This document shows, one piece after another, positions 1 to 6,938 of a stretch of DNA of 13,319 nt (position 1 is the first letter of the stretch; every line of letters starts with the position of its first letter). This DNA is from Ruminococcaceae bacterium UBA1320 (GTDB lineage Bacteria; Bacillota; Clostridia; Oscillospirales; Ethanoligenentaceae). Below the pieces are notes generated by a model. It was not told where the DNA came from and did no database searches. It saw only the letters and a list, made by a program, of their open reading frames with translations. Position numbers and translations under genes: made by a program. The stretch covers positions 1 through 13,319 of the forward strand of contig DBTI01000234.1 in NCBI GenBank assembly GCA_002306975.1. Direction: 5' to 3'.

Positions 1-314
1 TGGATCACGTGATCATTCTTTATGACGATATTTCGCTTGACCCCGGAAAGCTGCGCGTTCGGCCAAAGGGCACCGACGGCGGGCACAACGGCATAAAAAG
101 CATAATCTACCTCACCGGCACCGATGTTTTCCCCCGCGTTAAAATCGGTGTCGGCGCAAAGCCGCGCCCTGATTACGATCTTGCCGCGTGGGTGCTCGGG
201 CATCCTTCAAAAGAGGACGCCGCCCTGATAACCGACGCGCTTCCGCGAGCCTGCCTTGCCGCCGAAGCCATCATAACCCAAGGTATGGCAAAAGCCATGA
301 ATGACTTCAACTAA
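1..314 (+). CDS. pth: Peptidyl-tRNA hydrolase, C-terminal part (5' end outside window)
   Basis: This is the C-terminal roughly 104 residues of bacterial peptidyl-tRNA hydrolase. The enzyme cleaves the ester bond of peptidyl-tRNAs that drop off the ribosome, so the tRNA can be reused in the cytosol. The frame is open from the first base; the GTG at position 9 is an internal valine, not a start. Visible family landmarks are the YDD stretch (the aspartate matching E. coli Asp93), the glycine-rich GGHNGIKSI segment (the Asn of GHNG is a catalytic/substrate-binding residue), the FPRVKIGVG strand and the VLGHPSKED segment. The N-terminal catalytic Asn and His lie upstream and cannot be checked. The stop is TAA at 312-314. 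Placement directly before mfd matches the usual Firmicutes order. Identification is secure; only the 5' truncation limits it. Confidence 0.95.
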   Translation, partial: DHVIILYDDISLDPGKLRVRPKGTDGGHNGIKSIIYLTGTDVFPRVKIGVGAKPRPDYDLAAWVLGHPSKEDAALITDALPRACLAAEAIITQGMAKAMNDFN

Positions 315-368
315 CCCCTTGCAGGGGGGGCAATTCACGCAATCAAATTAACGAATAAGACCCTCTGT

Positions 369-519
369 GCCGCGGCAGGAAGAATTGCGGCATAAAATTC
401 TATTCTTGATAAGCTCTAACGCAATTTGCTCGCCGCAGGTGCGCGGCATGAAGTTTTATTATTGATAAGTCCTTGCGCGGATTGCCCGCCACAGGCGCGA
501 ATTGCTCACCGCAGGTGTG
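369..519. repeat. Degenerate tandem repeat with hairpin units upstream of mfd
   Basis: Two imperfect copies of a 56-bp unit lie between pth and mfd, followed by partial copies. Shared landmarks recur at exactly 56 bp: GCGGCAT at 387 and 443, and TTGATAAG at 406 and 462. An 18-bp motif, TTGCYCRCCRCAGGYGYG, occurs at 426, 482 and 502 (steps of 56 and 20). In each full unit a GCCGC/GCGGC inverted repeat (TGCCGC 368-373 with GCGGCA 387-392; GCCGC 432-436 with GCGGC 443-447) is followed by an A/T-rich stretch ending in TTGATAAG. The block does not look coding, although the mfd reading frame happens to stay open through its last 60 bp. It may be a family of dispersed intergenic hairpin repeats; its function is unknown. 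No clear mfd promoter was seen here. Confidence 0.7.
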
Positions 520-520
520 G

Positions 521-535
521 GGGAGGAATTGTTTG
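521..535 (+). promoter_or_regulatory. Shine-Dalgarno site and TTG start deciding the mfd start
   Basis: GGGAGGAATTGT at 521-532 is followed at once by TTG (533-535). The same twelve bases occur at 4016-4027 just before the ATG of the next gene. This match makes TTG 533 the best start for mfd, 20 codons inside the longest open frame (TTG 473), whose extra codons fall in the repeat block. Confidence 0.75.
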
Positions 536-3500
536 TTATTTTTAGCGGATGTATTAAATAAGCTGCCGGAATACCGCTCTCTTGTGAGTGCGGTCGATTT
601 GTCGCGCCATCTTGCGGTGACCGGTCTTTCCGGCGTTCATAAAGCGCATATTGCCTTTGCCCTCGCGACACAAAAAGAAAAGAAAGCCGTTATTATCGCG
701 CCGGATGAACAAGAAGCAATGAAGCTTGTCACAGACCTCAACACGTTTTTTGGCGGCGGCGTATATTTTTATCCGTCGCGCGATTTTACATTACGGCAGG
801 TTGAAAGCGTTTCGCATGAGTTTGAACATGACCGTCTGCGCGTACTTGGGAAAATGGCACAAGGCGATTTTAACGCCGTCGTTGCCTGCGCGGACGCTGT
901 CATGCAGCTGACCCTGCCCATGGCGGAATACCGCAGTAGGACGGTTGAAGTGAAACAGGGCGGCGAAATGGCGCCCGCTCTTGTTGTCAAAGCGCTTGAC
1001 GCGGCGGGCTACGCCCGCGCGGAACAGGTTGACGGCATGGGACAGTTTGCGGTTCGCGGCGGCATTATTGACTTTTACCCTCCGCACACCGAAAGCCCTG
1101 TTCGTGTTGAGTTCTGGGGCGACGAGGTCGACACCATCAGCTTTTTTGATATCGAATCACAGCGCAGAACCGGCGAAAGCGATTCTGTTTTGATAACACC
1201 CGCGACGGAGGTTCTTTTTGACTCGACAGGCGAACTTGCGGAGAAAATCGAAAAGATACGTGACAGCCTTAAAACCAAAGCCGCCGCAAAGGCAATGGCG
1301 TCACTGTGGCGGGATATCGACAGACTGAACGGCGGAGCGCCGCTCGCTTCAAACGACAGATATCTGCCTGTTTGCTATGGCGGCAAACCTGTATCACTGC
1401 TTGACTACGCGCCGGGTGCGCTGTTATTTGTCAGCGACCCCGCACGCGTTAAGGAACGCGCGAAAAACACACTTTGGCAGTTTGGCGAGGATATGAAGTC
1501 GCTTTTAGAGGACGGTGTGCTCTGTAAGGGGCTTGACCGGTTTTATCTTGAGTCTGACGAGCTGTTTTATGAATTTGAAAAACGCGCCTCCATCCTGCTC
1601 GAAACCTTTGTACGCTCAACCTATGAAACAGATGTGCGCGATGTGATTCATTTCACCACGAAACAGCTTTCCGTATGGGGCGGCGGCATCAGCCTGCTTG
1701 TCGAGGATCTCAAGGCTTCTCTTGACAAGGGTGGCAGCGCCGTCATTTTCGCGGGAACAAAACGCTCCTGTGACGCGCTCATACATGACCTTATCGGCGA
1801 AGACATAACAGCCTTTGGCGCAGAGGTCAACTCTTCGGGCAAAATTAAACCTCCCCCTCCGAAAAGTGTGCTTGTTTTGCCGGGAACCCTGTCGGCCGGT
1901 ATGGAATATCCGTCAATTTCATTTTCTATTATCACACACGGGCACCTTAACACCGAAAAGCGCAAAGGGCACCGGTTTAAAAAGGGTGAGCGCATCCGCA
2001 GCCTTGCGGAGCTTACACCCGGCGATTATGTTGTTCACTCCGCTCACGGCATCGGCGTCTACGAGGGTATTCACAAGCTCGATGTTCAGGGCGTTGTTAA
2101 GGATTACATCAAGATCCGCTACGCGGGAACGGACACGCTCTATGTGCCTGTTACGCAGCTTGACCTTGTTTCAAAATATATCGGTGCGCGTGAAGACAGC
2201 TCTGTTCGCCTGAGCAAAATGGGCGGAGCGGAGTGGCAAAAGGCAAAGTCGCGCACACGCGCCGCCGTCAAGGATATGGCAAAGGAACTTATCGCGCTCT
2301 ATGCCGAGCGCCAAAAGGTCAAGGGCGTCGCCTTTGAGCCGGACAGCGAATGGCAGCACGAGTTTGAGGAGCGCTTTGAATACGACGAGACTGACGACCA
2401 GCTTCGCTGCGTAAGCGAGATTAAAGTAGATATGGAAAAGCTGGTTCCAATGGAACGGCTTTTGTGCGGCGACGTCGGCTTCGGCAAGACGGAGGTCGCG
2501 CTGCGCGCCGCCTTTAAATGCGTGATGAACGGCAAACAGTGCGCCATGCTTGTGCCAACAACGATTCTCGCGTGGCAGCATTTCCAGACCATTAACCGCC
2601 GTGTGGAAGGGTTTCCTGTCCGCATTGAACTGCTTTCACGCTTTCGCACCGCAAAAGAGCAGCACGAGATTATAAACAAGCTCGCTCGCGGCGAGATCGA
2701 CATAATTGTCGGCACCCACCGGCTCGTGCAGAAAGACGTAAAGTTCCGCGACCTCGGTCTTCTCATTATCGATGAGGAGCAGCGCTTCGGCGTTGCCCAC
2801 AAGGAAAAACTGAAGGAAAGATTTAAGGCGGTCGATGTGCTTACGCTGTCGGCTACGCCTATTCCCCGCACGCTCAACATGGCGCTTTCCGGCATACGCG
2901 ACATGTCGCTGATTGAGGAAGCGCCGCAGGACAGGCACCCTGTTCAGACCTATGTGCTTGAGCATGACTGGGGCGTTATCGCGGACGCGATCCGCAAGGA
3001 AATGCGGCGCGGCGGTCAGGTATATTACCTGCACAACCGGGTTGAATCCATCGAGAGCACGGCGTCAAAAATCGCCTCGCTTGTCCCCGACGCGCGCATC
3101 GGCATCGGTCACGGGAAAATGGACGAGGACGAGCTTTCGCGCGTGTGGGAAAAGCTGCTCAATCATGACATTGATGTTCTTGTCTGCACCACCATAATTG
3201 AGACGGGGGTTGACGTTCCCAACTGCAACACGCTTATTATTGAGGACGCGGACCGCATGGGGTTGTCGCAGCTCCATCAAATTCGCGGGCGCGTCGGGCG
3301 TTCCTCCCGCCGCGCATTTGCCTATTTCACCTTCAAGCGCGGCAAGGTGCTTGCCGACATTGCGACAAAACGGCTTTCCGCCATTCGGGAATTTACCGAG
3401 TTCGGCTCCGGCTTTCAGATCGCGATGCGCGACCTTGAAATCCGCGGCGCCGGGAACATTCTCGGCTCGCAGCAGCACGGTCACATGGAGGCCGTCGGCT

Positions 3501-4012
3501 ACGACATGTATCTCAAGCTGCTTAACGACGCTGTGCTGGAAGAAAAGGGCGAACAGGCGCCGGTTGATTACGAATGCATGGTAGATATTCAGATTTCCGC
3601 TCACATCCCCGAGGATTATATAGAGAGCTCTAATCAGCGGCTTGAAATTTACCGCCGCATTGCGGATATCCGCAACGACGACGATGTTTCCGACGTGCTC
3701 GACGAGCTTATCGACCGCTTTGGAGACCCGCCGCAGGCTGTGAAATCGCTTGTGGACGTTGCGCTTGTGCGCAACACCGCGGCAAGGCTCGGCATTAAGG
3801 AAATATCCCAGCGCGGCGAAATGATTATGCTTTTCTCCGACAATATCGATTTCAAGGCGGTTTCGGGGCTTGTCGCCAAGCTGCGCCGCCGTGTTATGGT
3901 CAGTGCCGGGCAAAAACCGTACATTTCCGTAAAGCTCGCGCCCGGTCAGTCGCCTGTTGACACGATACGCGAGGCTTTGAATATTCTGAACGAAAATAAC
4001 ACAGATAAATAA
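533..4012 (+). CDS. mfd: Transcription-repair coupling factor Mfd
   Basis: Mfd is the ATP-driven DNA translocase that pushes RNA polymerase off DNA lesions and recruits UvrA for nucleotide excision repair. The predicted protein has 1159 residues, the usual length. The N-terminal UvrB-like region occupies about the first 300 residues. The RNA-polymerase-interacting domain (CarD-like, with GDYVVHSAHGIGVYEGI) lies near residues 485-555. The helicase core follows: Walker A GDVGFGKT at about 646-653, DEEQ at 747-750, SATPIPRT near 773, TTIIETGVDVP, and RGRVGR at 918-923. A C-terminal TRCF-type domain begins around residue 1000. All ATPase motifs look intact. I chose TTG 533 for its strong ribosome binding site; the frame extends to TTG 473. 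The next gene starts 16 bp later with an identical binding site, so the two are probably cotranscribed. Confidence 0.97.
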   Translation: MLFLADVLNKLPEYRSLVSAVDLSRHLAVTGLSGVHKAHIAFALATQKEKKAVIIAPDEQEAMKLVTDLNTFFGGGVYFYPSRDFTLRQVESVSHEFEHDRLRVLGKMAQGDFNAVVACADAVMQLTLPMAEYRSRTVEVKQGGEMAPALVVKALDAAGYARAEQVDGMGQFAVRGGIIDFYPPHTESPVRVEFWGDEVDTISFFDIESQRRTGESDSVLITPATEVLFDSTGELAEKIEKIRDSLKTKAAAKAMASLWRDIDRLNGGAPLASNDRYLPVCYGGKPVSLLDYAPGALLFVSDPARVKERAKNTLWQFGEDMKSLLEDGVLCKGLDRFYLESDELFYEFEKRASILLETFVRSTYETDVRDVIHFTTKQLSVWGGGISLLVEDLKASLDKGGSAVIFAGTKRSCDALIHDLIGEDITAFGAEVNSSGKIKPPPPKSVLVLPGTLSAGMEYPSISFSIITHGHLNTEKRKGHRFKKGERIRSLAELTPGDYVVHSAHGIGVYEGIHKLDVQGVVKDYIKIRYAGTDTLYVPVTQLDLVSKYIGAREDSSVRLSKMGGAEWQKAKSRTRAAVKDMAKELIALYAERQKVKGVAFEPDSEWQHEFEERFEYDETDDQLRCVSEIKVDMEKLVPMERLLCGDVGFGKTEVALRAAFKCVMNGKQCAMLVPTTILAWQHFQTINRRVEGFPVRIELLSRFRTAKEQHEIINKLARGEIDIIVGTHRLVQKDVKFRDLGLLIIDEEQRFGVAHKEKLKERFKAVDVLTLSATPIPRTLNMALSGIRDMSLIEEAPQDRHPVQTYVLEHDWGVIADAIRKEMRRGGQVYYLHNRVESIESTASKIASLVPDARIGIGHGKMDEDELSRVWEKLLNHDIDVLVCTTIIETGVDVPNCNTLIIEDADRMGLSQLHQIRGRVGRSSRRAFAYFTFKRGKVLADIATKRLSAIREFTEFGSGFQIAMRDLEIRGAGNILGSQQHGHMEAVGYDMYLKLLNDAVLEEKGEQAPVDYECMVDIQISAHIPEDYIESSNQRLEIYRRIADIRNDDDVSDVLDELIDRFGDPPQAVKSLVDVALVRNTAARLGIKEISQRGEMIMLFSDNIDFKAVSGLVAKLRRRVMVSAGQKPYISVKLAPGQSPVDTIREALNILNENNTDK

Positions 4013-4028
4013 CGCGGGAGGAATTGTA

Positions 4029-4304
4029 ATGGCTAAGACCGAATTGAAAACAGAGGAAAAGCTGACCGACCTGCCGAACATTTCGAAAGTGCTCTCCGCC
4101 GTGCTTGCCGACGCGGGTATTAACACACCCGCCGAGCTTCGGGCGCTTGGCAGCAAAGAGGCATTTTTGCGTATACGAATGCGCGACAACACCGCATGTT
4201 TAAGCAAGCTGTGCGCCATTGAGGGTGCAATCCGTGGTGTGCGCTGGCACAACCTTGACGCTGATCTTAAAGAAGAACTGAGAGTGTTTTTTAAAGGATT
4301 ATAA
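4029..4304 (+). CDS. Stand-alone TfoX C-terminal domain protein
   Basis: This 91-residue protein matches the TfoX_C domain. After a short charged N-terminus it has the pattern LPNISKVLSAVLADAGINTPAELRALGSKEAF, then LSKLCAIEGAIRGVRWHNL and a final leucine-rich helix. The LPNI...LADAGI...LRALG part resembles a helix-hairpin-helix fold. The domain is known as the C-terminal half of TfoX/Sxy competence regulators, but it also occurs alone in many bacteria where its role is unclear; the TfoX N-terminal domain is absent here. The start is ATG 4029, with GGAGG seven bases upstream. The gene follows mfd by 16 bp and ends before a terminator, so it belongs to the mfd unit. A link to DNA repair or to RNA polymerase is only suggested by this position. 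Confidence 0.85.
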   Translation: MAKTELKTEEKLTDLPNISKVLSAVLADAGINTPAELRALGSKEAFLRIRMRDNTACLSKLCAIEGAIRGVRWHNLDADLKEELRVFFKGL

Positions 4305-4317
4305 CGTAAAAAAACTG

Positions 4318-4360
4318 AAAAGGCCGTCCGTGCATAATTTAAATGCGCGGGCGGTCTTTT
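4318..4360. terminator. Bidirectional rho-independent terminator
   Basis: An 18-bp stem (4318-4335 with 4343-4360, three G-U pairs, loop AATTTAA) begins with AAAA and ends with TTTT. It lies 13 bp after the TfoX-C stop on the + strand. On the - strand it lies 21 bp after the end of the gene at 4382 and leads into a T-rich tract, so it can end both convergent units. Confidence 0.85.
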
Positions 4361-4381
4361 GTTATTTGTCTAAAAGATTCT

Positions 4382-5281
4382 TTATTTAAGTGTAAGAAAT
4401 GGAATGCCTAATGAATCGTAAACGATGCCAACTGTCTTTGTCTGCTTGCTACCATCGTTAAAGGTTACCGTAACATCAATGTTTGTATCTGAGTATACTT
4501 TATAACCATCTTGTACTACAACAACTACAAAATTCTGTTTATCACCAGCCACTGTAATTGTATTTCCATATTGAACTATTGGATCGCCGCTTGCCATTAT
4601 ACTGCCCACTGTAAATATCATTACTGCAACTTTATTGTTTTTTCGGTCAACAGACCCGAAACCAACGTTGTAAATTGGACTGTCCAGCTCAGTATCAGCA
4701 AAATATTTTTTCTTATATTGGTCGAAATCCCCTTTTGCCCACATCTGCATAAATTCTCCATACATATCGCTTGAATGAAACATTGACATTGGAATATCAA
4801 ACTTGCAATACGGAGTTACAGGTTTCCAATTTGTATCCATGAGTTCAAGCTGATCATGATTAGCGGCATAGGTAATCGACTGAATATTATTACCCTCAAC
4901 TTTAAAACAGTCTGTAATTTTATAGGCAATCTCTATATTTTCATTTGATGATTTCTCCGCTGGTTTCACCTTATCAGGTGAAAGCTTAACCCTTTCATTT
5001 TCGGTCATAACCTTACCTTTGGGCGCATCCTCCGCGTTTGCGACAATCCCAAATGAGTTGTCGTTTTTCGGAGATTGCGAAAGCATCGGGAAACTCAGCG
5101 TTCCGGTAATCACCAGAGCAGCCGCGACTGCTGTACAGGCAGCAATCCTTATTACCCTTTTTGCGTTGTGCTTGCCTGAAGGTTCGGTATCGTTGACAAC
5201 CTTGTTGTGAACATCATACGGTGTTTTAAAACTGTCGCAATCATTTTTAAATGCCTTGACGGCTTTATTGTATCTAAACAT
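4382..5281 (-). CDS. Putative membrane anti-sigma factor, pair 1
   Basis: This is a 299-residue protein of unknown family with a short cytoplasmic N-terminus rich in lysine. One transmembrane helix lies at about residues 43-63 (IRIAACTAVAAALVITGTL), followed by a roughly 230-residue outer domain. No zinc-binding HxxxCxxC anti-sigma motif is present, so the anti-sigma role rests on its place behind an ECF sigma gene and on topology. About 20 residues after the helix is FGIVANAED, an AxA motif. The ending, VTFNDGSKQTKTVGIVYDSLGIPFL, is closely matched by the protein at 6073-6933, so the two are paralogs. I chose ATG 5281 (AAAGGG eight bases upstream); GTG 5290 would add three residues. The outer-domain part is much more A/T-rich than the surrounding housekeeping genes. 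Confidence 0.7.
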   Translation of the reverse strand: MFRYNKAVKAFKNDCDSFKTPYDVHNKVVNDTEPSGKHNAKRVIRIAACTAVAAALVITGTLSFPMLSQSPKNDNSFGIVANAEDAPKGKVMTENERVKLSPDKVKPAEKSSNENIEIAYKITDCFKVEGNNIQSITYAANHDQLELMDTNWKPVTPYCKFDIPMSMFHSSDMYGEFMQMWAKGDFDQYKKKYFADTELDSPIYNVGFGSVDRKNNKVAVMIFTVGSIMASGDPIVQYGNTITVAGDKQNFVVVVVQDGYKVYSDTNIDVTVTFNDGSKQTKTVGIVYDSLGIPFLTLK

Positions 5282-5321
5282 AAATTTCACCCTTTCAAAT
5301 TTATAACAGAGAATAAGCGGC

Positions 5322-5897
5322 TTATTTACCGTTCCTGCCCTCGTAATAGCTTTTGAACTTTTTCAGCGCCCTGAAATACCTTACGCGGGCGTCACCTGTT
5401 GAAATGCCCATTATCTGCGCGATTTCTTTGTGCTTCATGGAAGCCACTATTTTGAGAATCACGATATTTCGCTCGTCACTGTCGAGAACAGCGATAGCGC
5501 GTGAAAAATCGGCGTCGGTTACGGCAATATCCTCTATGCTCTCACCCGTCTGCAGAGGTTGCTCCTCCGACAGTTGCTCGCATTTTCGGCCTCTTAACGC
5601 GGTGAGCGCAAGATTTCGGGCAATGGTAAAGATCCACGCCTTGGGGTTTGTGCCGGGGCGGTAAGTCGACGCTTTTTCGCTGATGCGCAGAAATGTTTCC
5701 TGTGTCACGTCTTCGGCAAGGGAATAGTCGCTCACTACCGAATACGCAAGTAAAAATACTGGCCTTTTGAGGCAGCTGTAAAGCTGCGACAAAGCTGAAA
5801 TGTCGCCATGTGCGACCTTTGCAACAGAAACCTCACAGGCTTTTTTAAGCTTGTCATTGTCGAGCGCTTCAGATATATCCAATAACTCTGTCACCAT
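5322..5897 (-). CDS. ECF-type RNA polymerase sigma factor, pair 1
   Basis: This is a sigma-70 family, extracytoplasmic-function type factor that directs RNA polymerase to a small regulon. Region 2 begins near SQLYSCLKRPVFLLA and contains LAEDVTQETFLRI and AWIFTIARNLA (the -10 recognition part). Region 4 is DFSRAIAVLDSDERNIVILKI through KEIAQIMGISTGDARVRYFRALKKFKSYY (the -35 recognition helix-turn-helix). There is no sigma-70 region 1 or 3. The stop lies 40 bp before the membrane protein at 5281, so the two are probably cotranscribed. The start is uncertain: ATG 5897 is used here although AAAAGGG touches it; GTG 5936 adds 13 residues without a visible binding site, and TTG 5882 follows GGATGGTGA. 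It is paralogous to the sigma gene at 6939-7493. Confidence 0.88.
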   Translation of the reverse strand: MVTELLDISEALDNDKLKKACEVSVAKVAHGDISALSQLYSCLKRPVFLLAYSVVSDYSLAEDVTQETFLRISEKASTYRPGTNPKAWIFTIARNLALTALRGRKCEQLSEEQPLQTGESIEDIAVTDADFSRAIAVLDSDERNIVILKIVASMKHKEIAQIMGISTGDARVRYFRALKKFKSYYEGRNGK

Positions 5898-5904
5898 CCC
5901 TTTT

Positions 5905-5925
5905 AAAGCATGCCGGCTATGCTTT
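5905..5925. promoter_or_regulatory. Inverted repeat at the start of sigma gene 1
   Basis: AAAGCAT and ATGCTTT, separated by seven bases (GCCGGCT), form an inverted repeat just upstream of ATG 5897 and downstream of the possible promoter at 5977-6005. It could be an operator or an mRNA hairpin covering the start. If translation begins at GTG 5936 it is merely coding sequence. Confidence 0.3.
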
Positions 5926-5976
5926 AAGTTTAGCACGATATACGAAAGTTTTCATTTGTTTCGCACATCTATTCAT

Positions 5977-6005
5977 ATAACGCGCGGCGGAGCTGAAGCG
6001 TTACA
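5977..6005 (-). promoter_or_regulatory. Possible ECF-type promoter for sigma/anti-sigma pair 1
   Basis: On the - strand, TGTAAC (6005-6000) is followed after exactly 17 bp by CGTTAT (5982-5977). TGTAAC-N17-CG resembles the promoter form used by ECF factors such as B. subtilis SigX. It lies after the terminator of pair 2 and before sigma gene 1, where an autoregulated promoter would be expected. It was found by eye, with no matching element clear before pair 2. Confidence 0.35.
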
Positions 6006-6014
6006 TAAAGGCAC

Positions 6015-6052
6015 AAAAAAATCCGCTGCCGGTTATGGCAGCGGATTTTTTT
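6015..6052. terminator. Rho-independent terminator after pair 2
   Basis: A perfect 16-bp stem (6015-6030 with 6037-6052, loop GGTTAT) has a core TCCGCTGCC flanked by seven A and seven T. It lies 20 bp past the stop of the membrane protein gene at 6073 on the - strand and separates the two sigma/anti-sigma units, so each needs its own promoter. The symmetry allows it to act on both strands. Confidence 0.9.
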
Positions 6053-6072
6053 GATTGAGGAGTTATCTATTA

Positions 6073-6933
6073 TTAATTAAGTTTAAGATAGGGAAGACCG
6101 ATTGAATTGTATGCGACATTGAAGGTTTTGGTCTCAGTAGTACCGTCATTAAAGGTTGCCGTTACATCAACGCTTTTAATGGTATTTTTTTGGTTGCTGT
6201 CCTGTAAAACAATATCAACAGTATCCTGCTTATCGCCTTTTACTGTATAATAATTAGCACAGAAACATTCAGCGCCTTTACTATTTAGATCAGAAATTTT
6301 ATACACAACAACTACTACTGAATCATTATCATATACAAAATTATATGCATAAGTGGATTCATCAATATCTTTTCCGCCGAAATACTTATTTTTGTATTCG
6401 TCCAGCGTGCCGCTTGCTAATATTTTTTTGAATTCATTCTTGAGATCACTCGATCGAAAATCAGATGCCGGAATCGTGATTGTGCAATATGGTTTAAATT
6501 CAGCCATTAATTTGCCTAAGTTCGTTATTATATGCGGAAAAGAAGGAGCGGAAGTATTGCATTTATAGGTTACACCTTTGATATTGCTGCCGGTAACCTT
6601 GAAGCTGTCTATAACCGGCGATAACTGTATTGAATTTTCAAGCGTTGCCCTAGTGTCATTCGTTGAATCGAAATTCGCTGTCGGCAGGTCTGCCGCGCAG
6701 GCGACAATATTAAAAGAATCACTGACTTTTGATGACTGCGAGAGTTTTGGTATGGTTATGGTTCCCGTAATCACCACAGCGGCAGCGACTGCCGTGCACA
6801 CCGCGATGCGAACAACAGGACGGACATTTTTCTTTTTGCCTCCGGTTGTTTCGCTATTTGAGGCAACCTCGCTAAACTTTACCTTTGCCGCGTCAACTTT
6901 AAAACGCTTTATTGCTTTATAATTGTCAAACAT
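6073..6933 (-). CDS. Putative membrane anti-sigma factor, pair 2
   Basis: This 286-residue paralog of the protein at 4382-5281 shares its layout: a short basic cytoplasmic N-terminus, one transmembrane helix at about residues 39-61 (RIAVCTAVAAAVVITGTI), then an outer domain. Outside the membrane it has FNIVACAADLP, aligned with FGIVANAED of the other copy. The C-terminus ATFNDGTTETKTFNVAYNSIGLPYL matches almost position for position. No zinc-finger anti-sigma motif is seen, so its role is inferred from position behind a sigma gene. ATG 6933 is preferred because GAAGGG lies nine bases upstream and the start MF...YKAI aligns with the paralog (MFRYNKAV). ATG 6942 overlaps the sigma stop as ATGA but has no spacing to the binding site. 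Termination is at 6015-6052. Confidence 0.7.
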   Translation of the reverse strand: MFDNYKAIKRFKVDAAKVKFSEVASNSETTGGKKKNVRPVVRIAVCTAVAAAVVITGTITIPKLSQSSKVSDSFNIVACAADLPTANFDSTNDTRATLENSIQLSPVIDSFKVTGSNIKGVTYKCNTSAPSFPHIITNLGKLMAEFKPYCTITIPASDFRSSDLKNEFKKILASGTLDEYKNKYFGGKDIDESTYAYNFVYDNDSVVVVVYKISDLNSKGAECFCANYYTVKGDKQDTVDIVLQDSNQKNTIKSVDVTATFNDGTTETKTFNVAYNSIGLPYLKLN

Positions 6934-6938
6934 AAAAA

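Noticed and set aside
315..330. Terminator after pth
   Set aside because: CCCCT/AGGGG forms only a 5-bp stem with a 3-base loop and is followed by G-rich sequence, not T.
369..519. CRISPR-like array
   Set aside because: The repeats are degenerate and unevenly spaced (56 and 20 bp), spacers are not unique, and no cas genes are present.
473..532. Upstream TTG start for mfd
   Set aside because: The extra 20 codons fall in the repeat block, resemble no Mfd N-terminus, and lack a ribosome binding site as good as that at 521-526.
3065..4252. 395-codon open frame on the - strand, opposite mfd
   Set aside because: It lies entirely antisense to the clear mfd and TfoX-C genes, has no family motifs, and arises from their G/C-rich codon pattern. 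The same applies to the other antisense frames within mfd.
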